Assembly: GCF_037893015.1 (NCBI RefSeq)
Contig: NC_133666.1
Coordinates: 627,124,810-627,188,809, forward strand
Reading direction: 5' to 3'
DNA: 64,000 nucleotides
Source: Macrotis lagotis
Taxonomy: Eukaryota; Chordata; Mammalia; Peramelemorphia; Peramelidae
In this document: in pieces, positions 48,997 through 60,468 of the stretch
How the letters are laid out: the number at the start of each line of letters is the position of its first letter
How positions within the stretch are numbered: position 1 is the first letter of the stretch
The notes under the pieces: generated by a model
Seen by the model: only the letters and a program-made list of their open reading frames with translations
The model's database searches: none
What the model was told of the DNA's origin: nothing
Made by a program: the position numbers and the translations under genes

Positions 48997-49664
48997 CGTG
49001 TCCATGGTGCGTCAGGGTGTCAGGGCCACCCGGGGGCAGTGGGAGAGGGGAGGCGTGCCACCAAGCGTGCCCATGTGTCACCGGGTGTCCGTGGGTGTCC
49101 GCGTGCGGCTGCGTGTATGTCAGTGTGCCCGCGTGTGACTGCGGGTCAGTGTGTGTGTGCGGGTGGGTGTGAGTGTGTGCGTGTGTGTGCAGCGGGGGTG
49201 GGAGCGGGCGCGGCCGGGGCGGGCGGGCCGGGCTGCTCCCTCCCTCCCTCCCTCCCTCCCGCTCTCGCTCTCCCTCTCCCTCTCTCTCTCTCTAAAGTGC
49301 GCTCGTTCCAAACTTTGTCTAAACTTTCACTTTCAGAGAGCACTGCAAGGCGGGGTTACGGAGCGGCATGGAGTAGAGAGCGAGCGAGGAGGCGAGGCGG
49401 AGAGGGAGCGAGCGAGCGAGCGAGCGAGCGAGCGGGGCGAGCGAGGAGGCAGCCAGAGCGGCGGCGGCGGCGGCGGCAGCGGCGGCGGCGGCAGAGGCTG
49501 CGGCGCGGGCTCGGGCCAGGCTCGCTCGCCCGGAGCCGGAGCGCGGCGGCTCCCCCACTGCCCGGGCCGAGCCCAGCCCAGCCCAGCCCGGCCGAGCCCG
49601 GCCGAGCCCCGGCGCGCTTCGCCCCCACGCCGCGCCGCGCGCGCGGCTTCCCGGACGGCCAGCG

Positions 49665-49691
49665 ATGTACTCCCCGTACTGCCTCACCCAG
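49665..49691 (+). CDS. NFIX: Nuclear factor I X, first coding exon only (partial gene)
   Basis: ATG at 49665 encodes MYSPYCLTQ and is followed by a donor (CAG|GTAACC). This nine-residue peptide is the signature first coding exon of NFIX (NFIA reads MYSPLCLTQ, as I recall). The second exon, which should start DEFHPFIEALLP and carry the DNA-binding/dimerisation domain, is absent, so the gene continues past the window end. NFIX is a CTF/NF-I transcription factor binding TTGGC(N5)GCCAA and acts in brain, muscle and skeletal development. Position after DAND5 on the same strand supports the call. The exon is in phase 0, which fits the DEF start of the next exon. Confidence 0.92.
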
Positions 49692-50045
49692 GTAACCCGG
49701 GGCTGGGAGGGGGCGTGGGCCGGCGCGCGCCGCTCCCCGCGAGGCCGCCGGCCGCGAGTGGGGCCGGCCGCCTCCAAGAGCCTGCGCGGCGTGTCAGTCA
49801 GCCTGCGCGAGGGCGGCGTGTGCGAGACGGTGGGGAAGGGCGGCTGGAGGCGCGCGTGTGCCAGGCTGCGTGTGAGAGTGCGTGTCGGGCTGCGAGGCAG
49901 CGCGAGTGTGAGCGCGAGTGTGTGTCAGTGTCAGTGTCAGAGCCGGGCGGAGGGTGTGACCGCGGGGGGAGGGGGCCGGGGAAGCCCTCTCCGCGGGGCC
50001 TGGCGCCGCCCGCCCGGGCGCGGGGCTCCGCTGCCCGCCGCCCCC

Positions 50046-50077
<32 letters not shown>

Positions 50078-51112
50078 GCCCGGGCCCCTCGGCCGCGGGG
50101 CGGGCCGCACTGTCTCCGGGCCTTTGTTTTCCTCCCCGCACATGGGCGCAGAGTTCAGAAAATGGCGCGTCTCCCAAATTTCTGTGGGGAATTAGAGGGA
50201 GCCCGAGCCGCCGCGAGGCACAGCCCGGGCCGGCCTGCGGGCCGGCGGGCGGCGGCGGGCTGCCGGGGCCTCGGCGCCGCTCGTCCTCCCCGAGGCGCCC
50301 GCGCTCTCCCGACGCCGACCCCCGCTTCGGATGCGGGGCCGGGCCCGCGGAGCCCGCCGACGGCGCCTCGGGCCTCCCCGCCCGGGCCTCGCCCCCGCCC
50401 CCCTCGCTCCAGAAACTTTCTCCGCCGCCAACTTTCCAGGCGGCACGGGCCGAGCGCGGCCGCCGGGGGAGAGGCCCGGCCCGGGGCGAGGCTGCTCGCG
50501 GCCCGACCCCCGCAGGGCAGCAAAGCCCCGCGCCCCCGACCCCGGCTGGGGAACGCGGCGGGGGGCCGGCTTCGGCGCCGACCCCGGAGCTGGGCTCGAC
50601 TCCTGGGGGGGGGGGGGGCGCGGCGGGCTCCGGGCCGGAGAGGAGGCGCAACAGGCCCCGCGCCGGCGAAGGCGGCCCAAGCCCGCGACCCCAGGGCCTG
50701 CGGCGGGAGCTCGGGCCGCCGGGCGCGCGGCCCGCGCTGCTCCGAGGCTTCCCGGAGGCGGACCCGGCGGGGAGCCGAGGCGCGACTGCAGGGCCGCCGA
50801 CCGCCACCGCCCGCGCCGCCGCGAGGCCCCGCAGCCCCGAGGCCGCCCGCCGTCCGGGCCCCCTCTGCCCAGCCCGGGCGAAGAGGCCCGCGGAGACTGC
50901 GTGAGGCCGGGGGGCCGCGGGTCCCTGCGTCCCTCCCCCTCCCCCTCCCGTGGCGGTGTCAGTTTTCTGGAAGTTCGGAGTGTCCTGAGGCCACACCGGC
51001 TGCTCCGAGCTCTTTGCCGGAGTCACCTCTGCTCTCAGGGAAGAGGTGACTCCTGAAGGTCCCCCTCCTCAAACGGGGTGTAGGGACGGCTGGCAAAAAA
51101 GAAGGCGAAGGC

Positions 51113-51124
51113 GGAGGAAGAAGA

Positions 51125-51185
<61 letters not shown>

Positions 51186-51281
51186 AGAAGAAGAAGAAGA
51201 AGAAGAAGAAGAAGAAGAAGAAGAAGAAGAAGAAGAAGAAGAAGAAGAAGAAGAAGAAGAAGAAGAAAAGAAAGAAGAAGG
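51113..51281. repeat. (GA)n(GAA)n polypurine tract, NFIX intron 1
   Basis: 169 bases without a pyrimidine on the plus strand: a GA dinucleotide block (51127-51180) followed by 29 uninterrupted GAA triplets (51181-51267) and an imperfect end. It starts about 1.4 kb after the exon 1 donor. Confidence 0.97.
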
Positions 51282-52309
51282 CTCTAGCAGTGGGGATACT
51301 GGCACCTCCCTAGGCTCAGAGCTAGTGGGTGATGAGTGAGAGAGGGTACGGCAGGTCAGGGCTTTTGAGCAGATCTTCTAAATTGAATGGTCGGTGTAAA
51401 GATTAGATTCCCTAGGAGTCTGTCCTGTCTATTTAGAGATTTGGGGGGAAAAAAACTCTTTAATAGAATGTGTGCATTAGAAATTTAGATCAACGTACCT
51501 CCGAGTGAGTGAATATTTGCAGGCCTGTGTATTAGTATGAATTATGTATATATGTGTGTGTGGATTTCCTTTCATTTTCACTCAAGACTTTAGAATTCGG
51601 GTATTCCTATTGGTGGAAGTAGCAGAATCTGGGAGAGTGAGAGCTATAGGCCACCCTGCCCTCTGACCCTTAAGCTGAGGCACTGGGACATGAAGACCTT
51701 GAGCTCAAAAGACCTGTTGGGCTGAACCTCTTAATTTTGGGGCCTACTTCTCCAAACTGTAGCCCATTTTCCCCTTCACCGAATTAACCCTTCATGGTCT
51801 GACCTTGGCTTATTCAGTCACCACTAGCCGTTAAAGCTTAGGTCCAGAGACCTGATCTGGAGTCTGATCCTCATTTGGAAAAAATAAGTCCCCAATTCCC
51901 ATAGCTTAGATCTAACTTGCTTCACACCCTCCACCCAAGAGTTTTCCTCTAGCTTTTAACCACCTTAGATGTTCTTGCTGGCTCTGCCCCTTGCTCCTAG
52001 GGGGATCTCCTCTGACTGGGAATCTTGTGTTCTCTTATAAGTGCTCCCCAGTGTACCCTGTTGGGTTACACTGGCTCCCGGTCCCCGGGCAGGGGGCCTG
52101 TGTCCCGCCCCCCTCCCCCTAAAGCGCGGGTGTTTGTGGGCGAGCACGGCCCAGCCGCTGCCTAATTATCCATTTCCCAACTCTGTACTTTTCTTTTCAA
52201 GCCGCTCTAATGACCTGCAATTTTCTTTTCCTCCTTCCCTTTTCCCTTTCCTTCTCTTCTCCATCTGTTAAACAAAAAAGTAACTTTATTGTCTTTCTCT
52301 TCTCCTTCA

Positions 52310-52402
52310 TTTCTCTGCCTCTGCCTCTTGCCTCTGCCTCTGCCTCTGCCTCTGCCTCTTGCCTCTGCCTCTGCCTCTGCCTCTGCCTCTGCCTCTGCCT
52401 CT
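52310..52402. repeat. (CTCTGC)n hexanucleotide minisatellite
   Basis: About 15 units of TCTGCC/CTCTGC, interrupted twice by CTCTTGC. Confidence 0.93.
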
Positions 52403-53339
52403 GTCCCTTTCTGTCTCTCTCCCTTGACATGGGTAGGGGCATGGAACGATTGGGAAGGGGGTGCTTGAGATCGAGATGAGGCAAGGCCAAAGATAGGGAA
52501 CCTAAGAGGTGGCAGGGTGAGGATCCCGGCTGATAACCCTACCTTTCATTTGCTTGGATTTCAAAATTGCTTTGGACTTAAAATGCTGATTTTTTTCCTG
52601 CTGACTGACTGGTGGAGGCAAAACCGAAGGACTTTCCCTTTCCAGGAGACCCTAGGTCTTTTAGAGGGCATCGAGGTATATATGAAGGGGAACACTGAGC
52701 TGATTCAGGCTTCTTGTGATCTTTCTGGATTCAAAGTATGAGGCAATCAACAATCTATTTGGGGGATTTGGGAATGGGGTGGGATTTATCACTTTCTAAA
52801 AAGAAAATTTAAAAACGCTCCCCCCCCCCCCAAAAAAAAGCTTAGATATATACAGAGATGAAGACAGAGAACAGTATAAAAATAAGGAGACAGCAAGAGC
52901 TAGAGGGCTGAAGAGTTTGGGTGGGTAGAGAAGATCAAAAAGAATAGATTGGGCCTCCAATCTGGGTTCATTAACTCCGACTCAAGATTAGGTCAAATCC
53001 AGCAGGCTCAACTCTAGTCCTTGAGTATTTCTTGACTGTTTCTCTGTCTCCCCACCCCCTCTCCAGTTAGGTTTCTCTCTACCGAATGAAACACCAGGGG
53101 CTTTGATGGACCCAGCAAGTGGCTCGTGGAAAAAACCCTCTGGGTCCTGCCCCCATACCAGGCTGTCTGCCCCTTCATCTTTTTTGTATGTTCCTGCCAC
53201 TGGACATGAAGGACAGTGGTCTTTTGTCTTTCTTCCCCTCTGCGTTGTCTCTCTGTGTCTCTGTCTCCCTTTCCATCTCTGTCACTCTCTTTCTCGAAAA
53301 CCAAAATTGGCTTTGATTTTAAAGTCAATAAATGAGCAG

Positions 53340-53870
53340 GAGCAGAGCAGAGCAGGGGCCCTAGTGGGGAAAGAGGCAAGAGGGAGAGAGGGGGAAGAGG
53401 AAAAGGAGGAGGAGAAAGGGATATAGAGAAGAAGAGAGTGGAAAGGGGGAAAATAGAAAAGGGAGGAAGAAAGATAGAGGAGGGTAGAGAAGAGATAGAA
53501 AAAAGAAAGTGGAAGGAAAGAGATGGGAGGACAGAAGATGTTGAAAAGGAGGAGGGAAGAGAAAATAGGTGGAAAGAATGAGAGAGAGAAAAGGTAAGGA
53601 AGAGAATGGAGAAAGGGGGGAGATAAAAAAAGAGAAGAGATACAGGAAGAATGAAAGGAAGAGGGAGAGGGAATGATAGAAAAGAAAGTAATGAGGAGAA
53701 AGATGTTAGAAGAGAAACAGAAAGTGGCATGGGATAGAGCTGAAGAGATGGGTGAGAAGAGGAAAGGAGAACTATTTGGAGAGGTCAGAGAAATAGAGGC
53801 AGGGAGAGAAGGGAGCTAGAAGACCAAGGAAGGAATGAAAGATGGGAGGAAGAAAGGGAAATTAATTTCT
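53340..53870. repeat. Purine-rich (A/G) low-complexity block
   Basis: More than 500 bases dominated by GGAGA, GAAAG and AGAGA words on the plus strand, with only scattered T and C. Confidence 0.8.
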
Positions 53871-54384
53871 TGAAAGAAGCAGAGAGATTTAGTGCAGGAA
53901 TAGTGGAGCTGGGACCTGTAGGACTCTAGAACCCTGTCACCCAGATAAGACAGAGATGGATGGGAAACTCCATGTCACATACTCAGAGATATGCATGCAC
54001 ACACAGAGAGAGTAAAAAGAGAAGCACATGTACATAGACATGTTCTCACTCAGGCATACAAAGACACACATAGAGAATGGATGGGGAATCGTACAGCCAC
54101 AGATACATGCTCACAAATATATGAAGATACAAACACAATTAAATGTTTACATACAGGAAAAAAATAACAACTCACCAATAGATAAAAGATTTATTTGAGC
54201 TTCTTACCCTACTATAAAGTAAGTAATAATGCCCCTATTTTACAAATAAGGAAACTGGTTCAAAGAAGTGAAAAAATTTACTCAGGGCCAAATAATACTA
54301 TATTAGAGCAGACCATGAACCCAGGTCTTCTGACTGCAAGTTCAATCCTCATTATGTGGACTGCCTCATTTAGGATCATAAATA

Positions 54385-54410
54385 ATATATATATATATAT
54401 ATATATAGTC
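54385..54410. repeat. (AT)n microsatellite
   Basis: Short ATATATATAT run inside NFIX intron 1, just after an old MIR-like piece (54210-54370). Confidence 0.9.
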
Positions 54411-56993
54411 ACTCAAGGAACCCATGTAAAAACATGGGCATGCATACATACAAAAGACGTCATTTTAGCCACAAACTCAAACTGGTTTATTCCCCTAGTA
54501 GGAGTGAATAATGTTGGAGATTCCTTTCCCTGGTCTCCTGTCCTAGTCTCTTCACAACTGTTCACAAGACATCTGATTATCCTTCTACCTGTAAACCTTT
54601 GAACTTGATTATCTCCTATATTGGATGGTTCCTATTTCAATAAACTGTTTCCCATTTCTTTTGACTTCAAGTGCCTATTGCAGTCTTTCTCCCCTACCTT
54701 CTTCATTTTAGCTGTAAACCTAGGTGTTCCTCAAAGTGACCTGGGCTGATGTGATTGAACCTCATTAATCCTTGTGACCCCACCAAAACGTGGTGATTGG
54801 GGGGGGCATACTTGATTAGTTCAATTCGGTCTGATCAATGAATTGCCTATTATGTCTGGGGCACTTATTGGAGCAGGTAGAATGGGGGACACAAGAGAAT
54901 ATGAGAACAGGGTAGAAAGCAACAGAAGGGTAGTAGAGGATAGGATAGATCATAACATGTCGGAAAACCTAAAGATACATGATGTTTACCTCTGACCTAT
55001 GGGTGAGATGTGGGAGCTGGAAATCTGAAGCAGAGGCCTTCATTCTGCATGGGAAGGAGGTGTACAGAGGAGTCATCTAGGGAAGCATCTAAGGGCAGGT
55101 AAGAGAACTGATCTCTGGAAAATCAAGGAACAGGACCCAAAGTGACCAGTGGAGAAGGGAGTGGGGAGCAGCTTCAAAAATGGGGGCTAAAATGGGGAGG
55201 AGAGTAGAGTGCAGGAAGGACCAGGAGGAAGCCATTCTGGAAAAGGAGTTGAGGGACCGAGGAGCCAGAAGATTTGAGTCTAACCCTTTCCTTGGGTAAA
55301 TCAGGAAGCCTTCAGAAGTGAGACTCTGTTGGCTATACTGGATAGGAATGAAAGGAAGGCACATGCCTCATATCCATCTGTACAAATAGGAGTCATCTGG
55401 ACAAAGAAGGCTAGGAAAAGGGGTATTGGAGGGAAACAAGGAACCTATGAGATAGGACTATAGGTGGAGAAACCAAACCACCACAGAAACAAAGAGGCAG
55501 ATATCCTGGTGTGGTGCTACTGAATACATTGGCCAAAAAGAGAATAACACTCATCTGAAGACTGCATTGGGCCATACATGGTCCACTGCTCTGACAGGGT
55601 CCTGAATAAGGCCTATTGATTGCCTTCCCTACTGGAGCTAGTCTAGGTGCTCTTTTACTTCTTTGGGAAAAGAAGTAAAAATTGGTGTTTTAGACCTATG
55701 GACTTCTCTTCCCCATGGTGGGGATGTATGTGTCCATGAATATGTAGTCATTCTGTGATAAGACTATGGGAAAGTGATCAGATAATGCCTTTGTTTCTCT
55801 TCCTCTGACTTCTTTAATTTTGTCTCCATGTCTCTGCCAATACTCTCATCATTATAACACCTACTGTTCCTTTCTTGTTCAGTTTCCTCCCCAGATATAG
55901 GAGTCCAAGGAGGATGGATGGGAGAAGGCTTTCCCAAACCTCATTCTGGCTCTCAGGAAGGGTTCCTTGAATCTGAATTTGTAGGGCTTGGGATTGTGTT
56001 AGCTCCTCTCCCTGAGATTGAGACCCAGGAATGGAGAAGAGAATTCCTCTACCCTCCCAGGCCCTGAAGTCATTCTATTATAGATTATGGGGGTGGCAAG
56101 AAGAGAGGAGAGTAGTTAGGTAGAATGATTGGGAGAGCAGGTAGTTTGGTGTACATTCATACTCATCCACATAGGCATCTTTATGTCTACTGACGTTCTC
56201 TAATGATTTTTTATGCCTTTTTTTTTTCCTTGGAGCTCATTGATCTAACCAGTGATTGTGTTGATGGCAATGGGTATGTCTCAGCCTTGTGTCCCTGTCA
56301 CTCTTGTGTCTTTTGGGTCACATGGTGGTAAGAGGGTGCAGTAGAAAGAGCTGTTTTAGAGTCAGGAGGCCTGTGGTTTTAATTCTGTCACTTTATGAGT
56401 GACCACAAGCAAGTCACCTAGCTTGGGTTCAGGTTCCCTTTGTAAAATGGGGATAATCATCCCTGTCCAACGCAGCTTATCCAACCTAGCTCATAGTTTA
56501 GTGTGAGGATATAATAAGATAAATAAAGGCTGTAAAATTGTTTTGGGGAAGTATTCTACACATGGGAGGAATAACAGACAGTTTTTGCTCATATATTCTA
56601 TCCTTGTCATTGTGTCCCATCTATATACTCCAGCTTCACCAGCCCTCCCTTCTGTTGGGCCTTAGTGCTAGATCCTAGCAGGCCCCCGGGCAGTTCATTG
56701 CATAGAAGTTAAGCTGGACAGGCGGCTGGCCTATGCTCACTAGCTTTTTCCATGAGGGGGAGGGACCTGCTATTGATGCCAGGTTTGTTTTGGGTCCAGA
56801 GCAGCTACCTCCATGAAGGCAGAACCAAAGCTGTTGAAGCCTCAGTCTAGTCTGGTCCCATTCCCTGCTGAGCCCAGTCCTTCTCAGGACACCCCCAACA
56901 TCAGCCAGGTGGCTTAAAGCCTCCTTTTGCCTATACCTTTCCTTCACCCCCCAGAAGTCAGTCCCAACTAAGTCTGGGACAGAGACACTGTTG

Positions 56994-56994
<1 letters not shown>

Positions 56995-57045
<51 letters not shown>
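56995..57045. repeat. (GT)n microsatellite
   Basis: About 24 GT units with one CG interruption at the start. Confidence 0.95.
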
Positions 57046-57048
<3 letters not shown>

Positions 57049-57362
57049 TCGGTGAAGAAAAGCAGGACTAGGGAAAGAGGTGGAAAGCAGTTGGACAGAC
57101 CTCTCTCTGTCTACCCTGTGGCTCCTTCTGCCCATTTGAGATTGATTTTGGCTGCTTCTCTGAATCTGTCCTGGGACTGCTATGGCTATCTGTCCATCCA
57201 GTCTAGGCATACTTCTCTCTCCTTCTAGATTGACTGTTCTATCTGTGGGCTACCAGTAGCCCCTTGCCCCAGAAGCCAATAACTGCATCTATGGGTGCTG
57301 AGGTCTTTACCAGAAATATATTTATGCTAAAGGTTTTATGTTATGTGACAAGAATCTGACAA

Positions 57363-57430
57363 TTCCTTCCTTCCTTCCTTCCTTCCTTCCTTCCTTCCTT
57401 CCTTCCTTCCTTCCTTCCTTCCTTCCTTCC

Positions 57431-57474
<44 letters not shown>
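57363..57474. repeat. (TTCC)n(CT)n polypyrimidine tract
   Basis: 112 bases without a purine on the plus strand: about 18 TTCC units, then about 20 CT units. Confidence 0.96.
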
Positions 57475-57477
<3 letters not shown>

Positions 57478-59569
57478 CTTTTTTTTCTTTCTTTCTTCTG
57501 TCCCCCTCTCTTTTTTTTTTCTTTTCCCCTTTCCTCCTGCCAAATGCATCTTGGCCCTGGCTGAATATCTCTCCTTCCCCATTTTTGGCTCTAGCCCCAA
57601 GCATTAAAAAGAGAAGGTCTCAAAGTCCCCCATTCCCCTCAGCCTTCACTTCTACCACTGCTAACCATCAGGAGACCCTCTACAGTTGGGAAATGAATTC
57701 TGTTTTGGGACTGGAGTAGCTGCATGTGGAGGGATGGAGGGCTTTGGAGTGGGAGTCAGGCAGGGCAGTTAACTATAATTTATTCTTTTTTAGGGGTGGG
57801 AGAGAAGGCATTATGAGTTGGTAATGGGGGTAAGAGATAGAGTAGAACAAACAGTTTTGACATTTGAGCAATATTACCACTACACTCCTTTGGAGAAAGT
57901 TACAGGTGGGGGGGGCAATATTTTGGGAAGGGGTAAGTCTTTCTCACCTCCCTCCTGGTACCAGTAGAAGTGGAGAATAGGTTGGCAGTACCCAGCTAAT
58001 AGTGCAAGCCTTGGGACTTGCTAGGGCTAGGCAGGGAGGTGGTGGGGATGATGAGGGACTGGGCGGGGGGGGGGATGTCTCTTCCCAAAGTAAAGTCTGG
58101 TTGCTCATTGGGCTGGCAGAGAGCCGTGGGGCTGCAGCTGTGTGCTGAGCTCTGAGCTGCCGCAGTCACTACCACCGGCAGTGAGGGAGGCAGGCAGCAC
58201 TGCGGCCTGCCACAGCCAATCAGAAGCCTGAGTTTCACCAGGGATTACATCCCCCCCCCAAAGCCCTACCCCAGGGGGAGCTAAGTTGGGAGGCAGCCAG
58301 TGGGTGGGTGGGACTGGGTGCCCCTCCAGACTCAAATCACCAAAGGGGTTAAGGTAAGCAATAGAAAATATCCCCCTCCAAGGACTGGACCAAGGCTTTC
58401 TTGAACCCCGTTTTCCTAGGGTATAGTGCCAATTCCCTAGGCACAGACAGGGAGAGAAGGTCTTACTCCAGAATATTCCTTTCCCCTCCACAAACAAGGA
58501 AAGCCAGGCTGAGTGGGTCCCAAAGGGTTTCCAAGAGGGCCTCTCAAGGATCATGGGAGGAAGTTATTGAGGTATAGAGAGGGAGTGAGGGGATAAGAGA
58601 CCCCAGATAGATTCCAGACTCTCTAGGGTAAGGCCTTTACAAACTGACGCTTGGGTTTGGTCTACACAACCAGAAAAAAGGGAAAGGTGGAAGCAAATAA
58701 TACAGAGTTTTGGTCAAAAGGTTTCTTTGGTGTACGGGTTTTTTTACCTTTTTTGTTCCCTGTACCCCTTTGGGCAGTCTGTTGAAGCCTTTAACCCCTT
58801 TCTTAGAATAATATTTTTAAATAAAATATAATAAACCAATTAAATTGAATGACAGCAAAATATTTAAAAACAAGTATATGAATCCCAGGTTAGGAACCTA
58901 TAGTCAAAAAGATTTACTACTGAGAGACTAACCATATGTATACATACATATAGGTACACTCAGAATATATCTGGGCCTACCCACACAGGCCCACACAGAT
59001 ATATTAACATGCACATGCAGAAAAATGTACACACACGCAGAAACAGAACAACACACAAGCCACCGTGGTCTGCAGTCTCCAGACTATAGGGAAGCTTCAA
59101 GTTTCAAGCACCCCTGTTCTAACTGTCCTTTCTCTCTCTCTGCTCCTTCAGTTTGTCTGTTGGTAGTTCATGGAGGTTTGGACCTCAGGAGAGATCTACC
59201 ACCCAATAAAAAAAGCTAGGGCCTCAGATTTACCTTGGCTTTACTTAGCACAATGATGGTTCCATGCTTATTGAATTAGTAAATCCTTCCACCCCTTGGT
59301 TCTCCATTAGGCCTAAGGAACATTAGGCTGTGGGGAATGTGGGACAGGATTCAAATTTTATCCACCCGCCCATGCCAGTTGCCCCCTTCTCTCTGTCCTA
59401 AGGTTGTGGGGAGAAGGGTCTCTCTGGATTTAAATCTAGGCTCCAGTTCCCTTTCCTGATAATGGGTAGAGAAGGGGTACTCTCAACCCCAATTCTGCCA
59501 AAGCACCTGAGCCTTTCCCAGTTTTCTCAGCTGCTAGTTAGAATCTTTCTTTCTGAAATATCCTTCCAT

Positions 59570-59730
59570 CTATTACCTATATATTTTGTTATGTATCTAG
59601 TGATTTGCAAGTTGTTTCCTCCATTAGAATCTAAGCACTTGAAGAACAGTTGCTGTCTTTTGCCTTTATTTTCCCCCACAGAATATAGTGTCTTAATAAA
59701 CTTGTTGCTCAACTCTATACTTGATGTCTA
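59570..59730 (+). repeat. L2-type LINE 3' tail remnant
   Basis: CATTAGAATCTAAGCACTTG, TGCTGTCTTTTGCCTTTATT and a TTAATAAACTTGTTG end follow the L2 3' layout. Confidence 0.55.
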
Positions 59731-59985
59731 AGAAGAAACTCCCCCACAGCTTCTCCCAAGGTGAAGACTTTAGTTGAATTTACCTTATCATAAGATAATA
59801 ATTCAATTCAATTCAATAAATATTTTTTTAAGTGTTTAAGTTCTGGAGACATACAAAAAGAGGCAAAAGACAGTCCCTGCCCTCAAGGAGCCTACAACTG
59901 ATTGAAGGAGACAACAAGCCAAAAATTATATACCAAGCAAATGACAAGGGAATTATTAACTGAGGGAAGGCAATTAAAATTAAGA

Positions 59986-60112
59986 AAGGCCCTGGAGTCA
60001 GGTGGACATGAGTTCAAATATGGCCTCAGACACTTAATAATTTCTTATCTGTGTGACCTTGGGCAAGTCACTTAATCCCATTGCCTTAAATAAATACAAA
60101 TTTTAAAAAAAG
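59986..60112 (+). repeat. 5'-truncated marsupial SINE nested in an older repeat
   Basis: Starts at GGCCCTGGAGTCAGGTGG and ends CATTGCCTTAAATAAATAC, then an A/AAAG-rich tail. The tRNA-like head is missing. Confidence 0.8.
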
Positions 60113-60450
60113 AAAGAAAGAAAGGTTGGGGAAAGTTTCCCATAGAATGTGGGATTTTAGTTTGAACTAAAAGAAAAAAGGGAGGTCAGTAGTCAGGGTG
60201 GAGGAAGGAAAGCCTTCCAGGCATGATGGACAACCAGAAAAAAATGACCAGACCCAAGAGTATCTTGTTCATGGGACAGTCAAGAGGCCAGCATCACTGG
60301 ATCAGAGTATGTCCAGGAGTAAGATATGAGAAGACTGGAAAGGTAGAAGGATTAGCTATGAAGGGCTTTGAATGCCAAACAAAGCATTTTATATTCATTC
60401 CTGGAGGCAATAGGGAGCCACTGGAATTTATTGAGAGAGAGAGAGACAGA

Positions 60451-60468
60451 GTGTGTGTGTGTGTGTGA
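60451..60468. repeat. (GT)n short microsatellite
   Basis: About 9 GT units at the junction with a GAGAGAG run. Confidence 0.85.

Larger units (their letters stand above)
48900..51050 (+). promoter_or_regulatory. NFIX: NFIX CpG-island promoter
   Basis: A strongly CpG-dense block about 2 kb long around coding exon 1. It includes a CCCT/CT pyrimidine tract (49230-49293), a conserved-looking AT patch (TTCCAAACTTTGTC and TTTCACTTTC, 49306-49336), GAGC repeats (49400-49435) and GCC/GGC repeats. A minimal upstream frame ATGGAGTAG lies at 49368-49376. A (CCCCGCCGG)n array lies at 50040-50085. The transcription start is not readable from the sequence. Confidence 0.7.

Noticed and set aside
49151-51049. 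Long open frame (632 codons) over the NFIX CpG island
   Set aside because: It is a stop-poor GC-rich stretch that runs through the NFIX exon 1 donor and low-complexity repeats. Long frames exist on both strands here, with no recognisable domain.
51046-51339. Frame encoding poly-Glu and poly-Arg
   Set aside because: It is only the translation of the GA/GAA microsatellite.
57322-57607. Frames of Lys-Glu-Gly and Ser-Phe-Leu-Pro repeats
   Set aside because: They are translations of the TTCC/CT tract.
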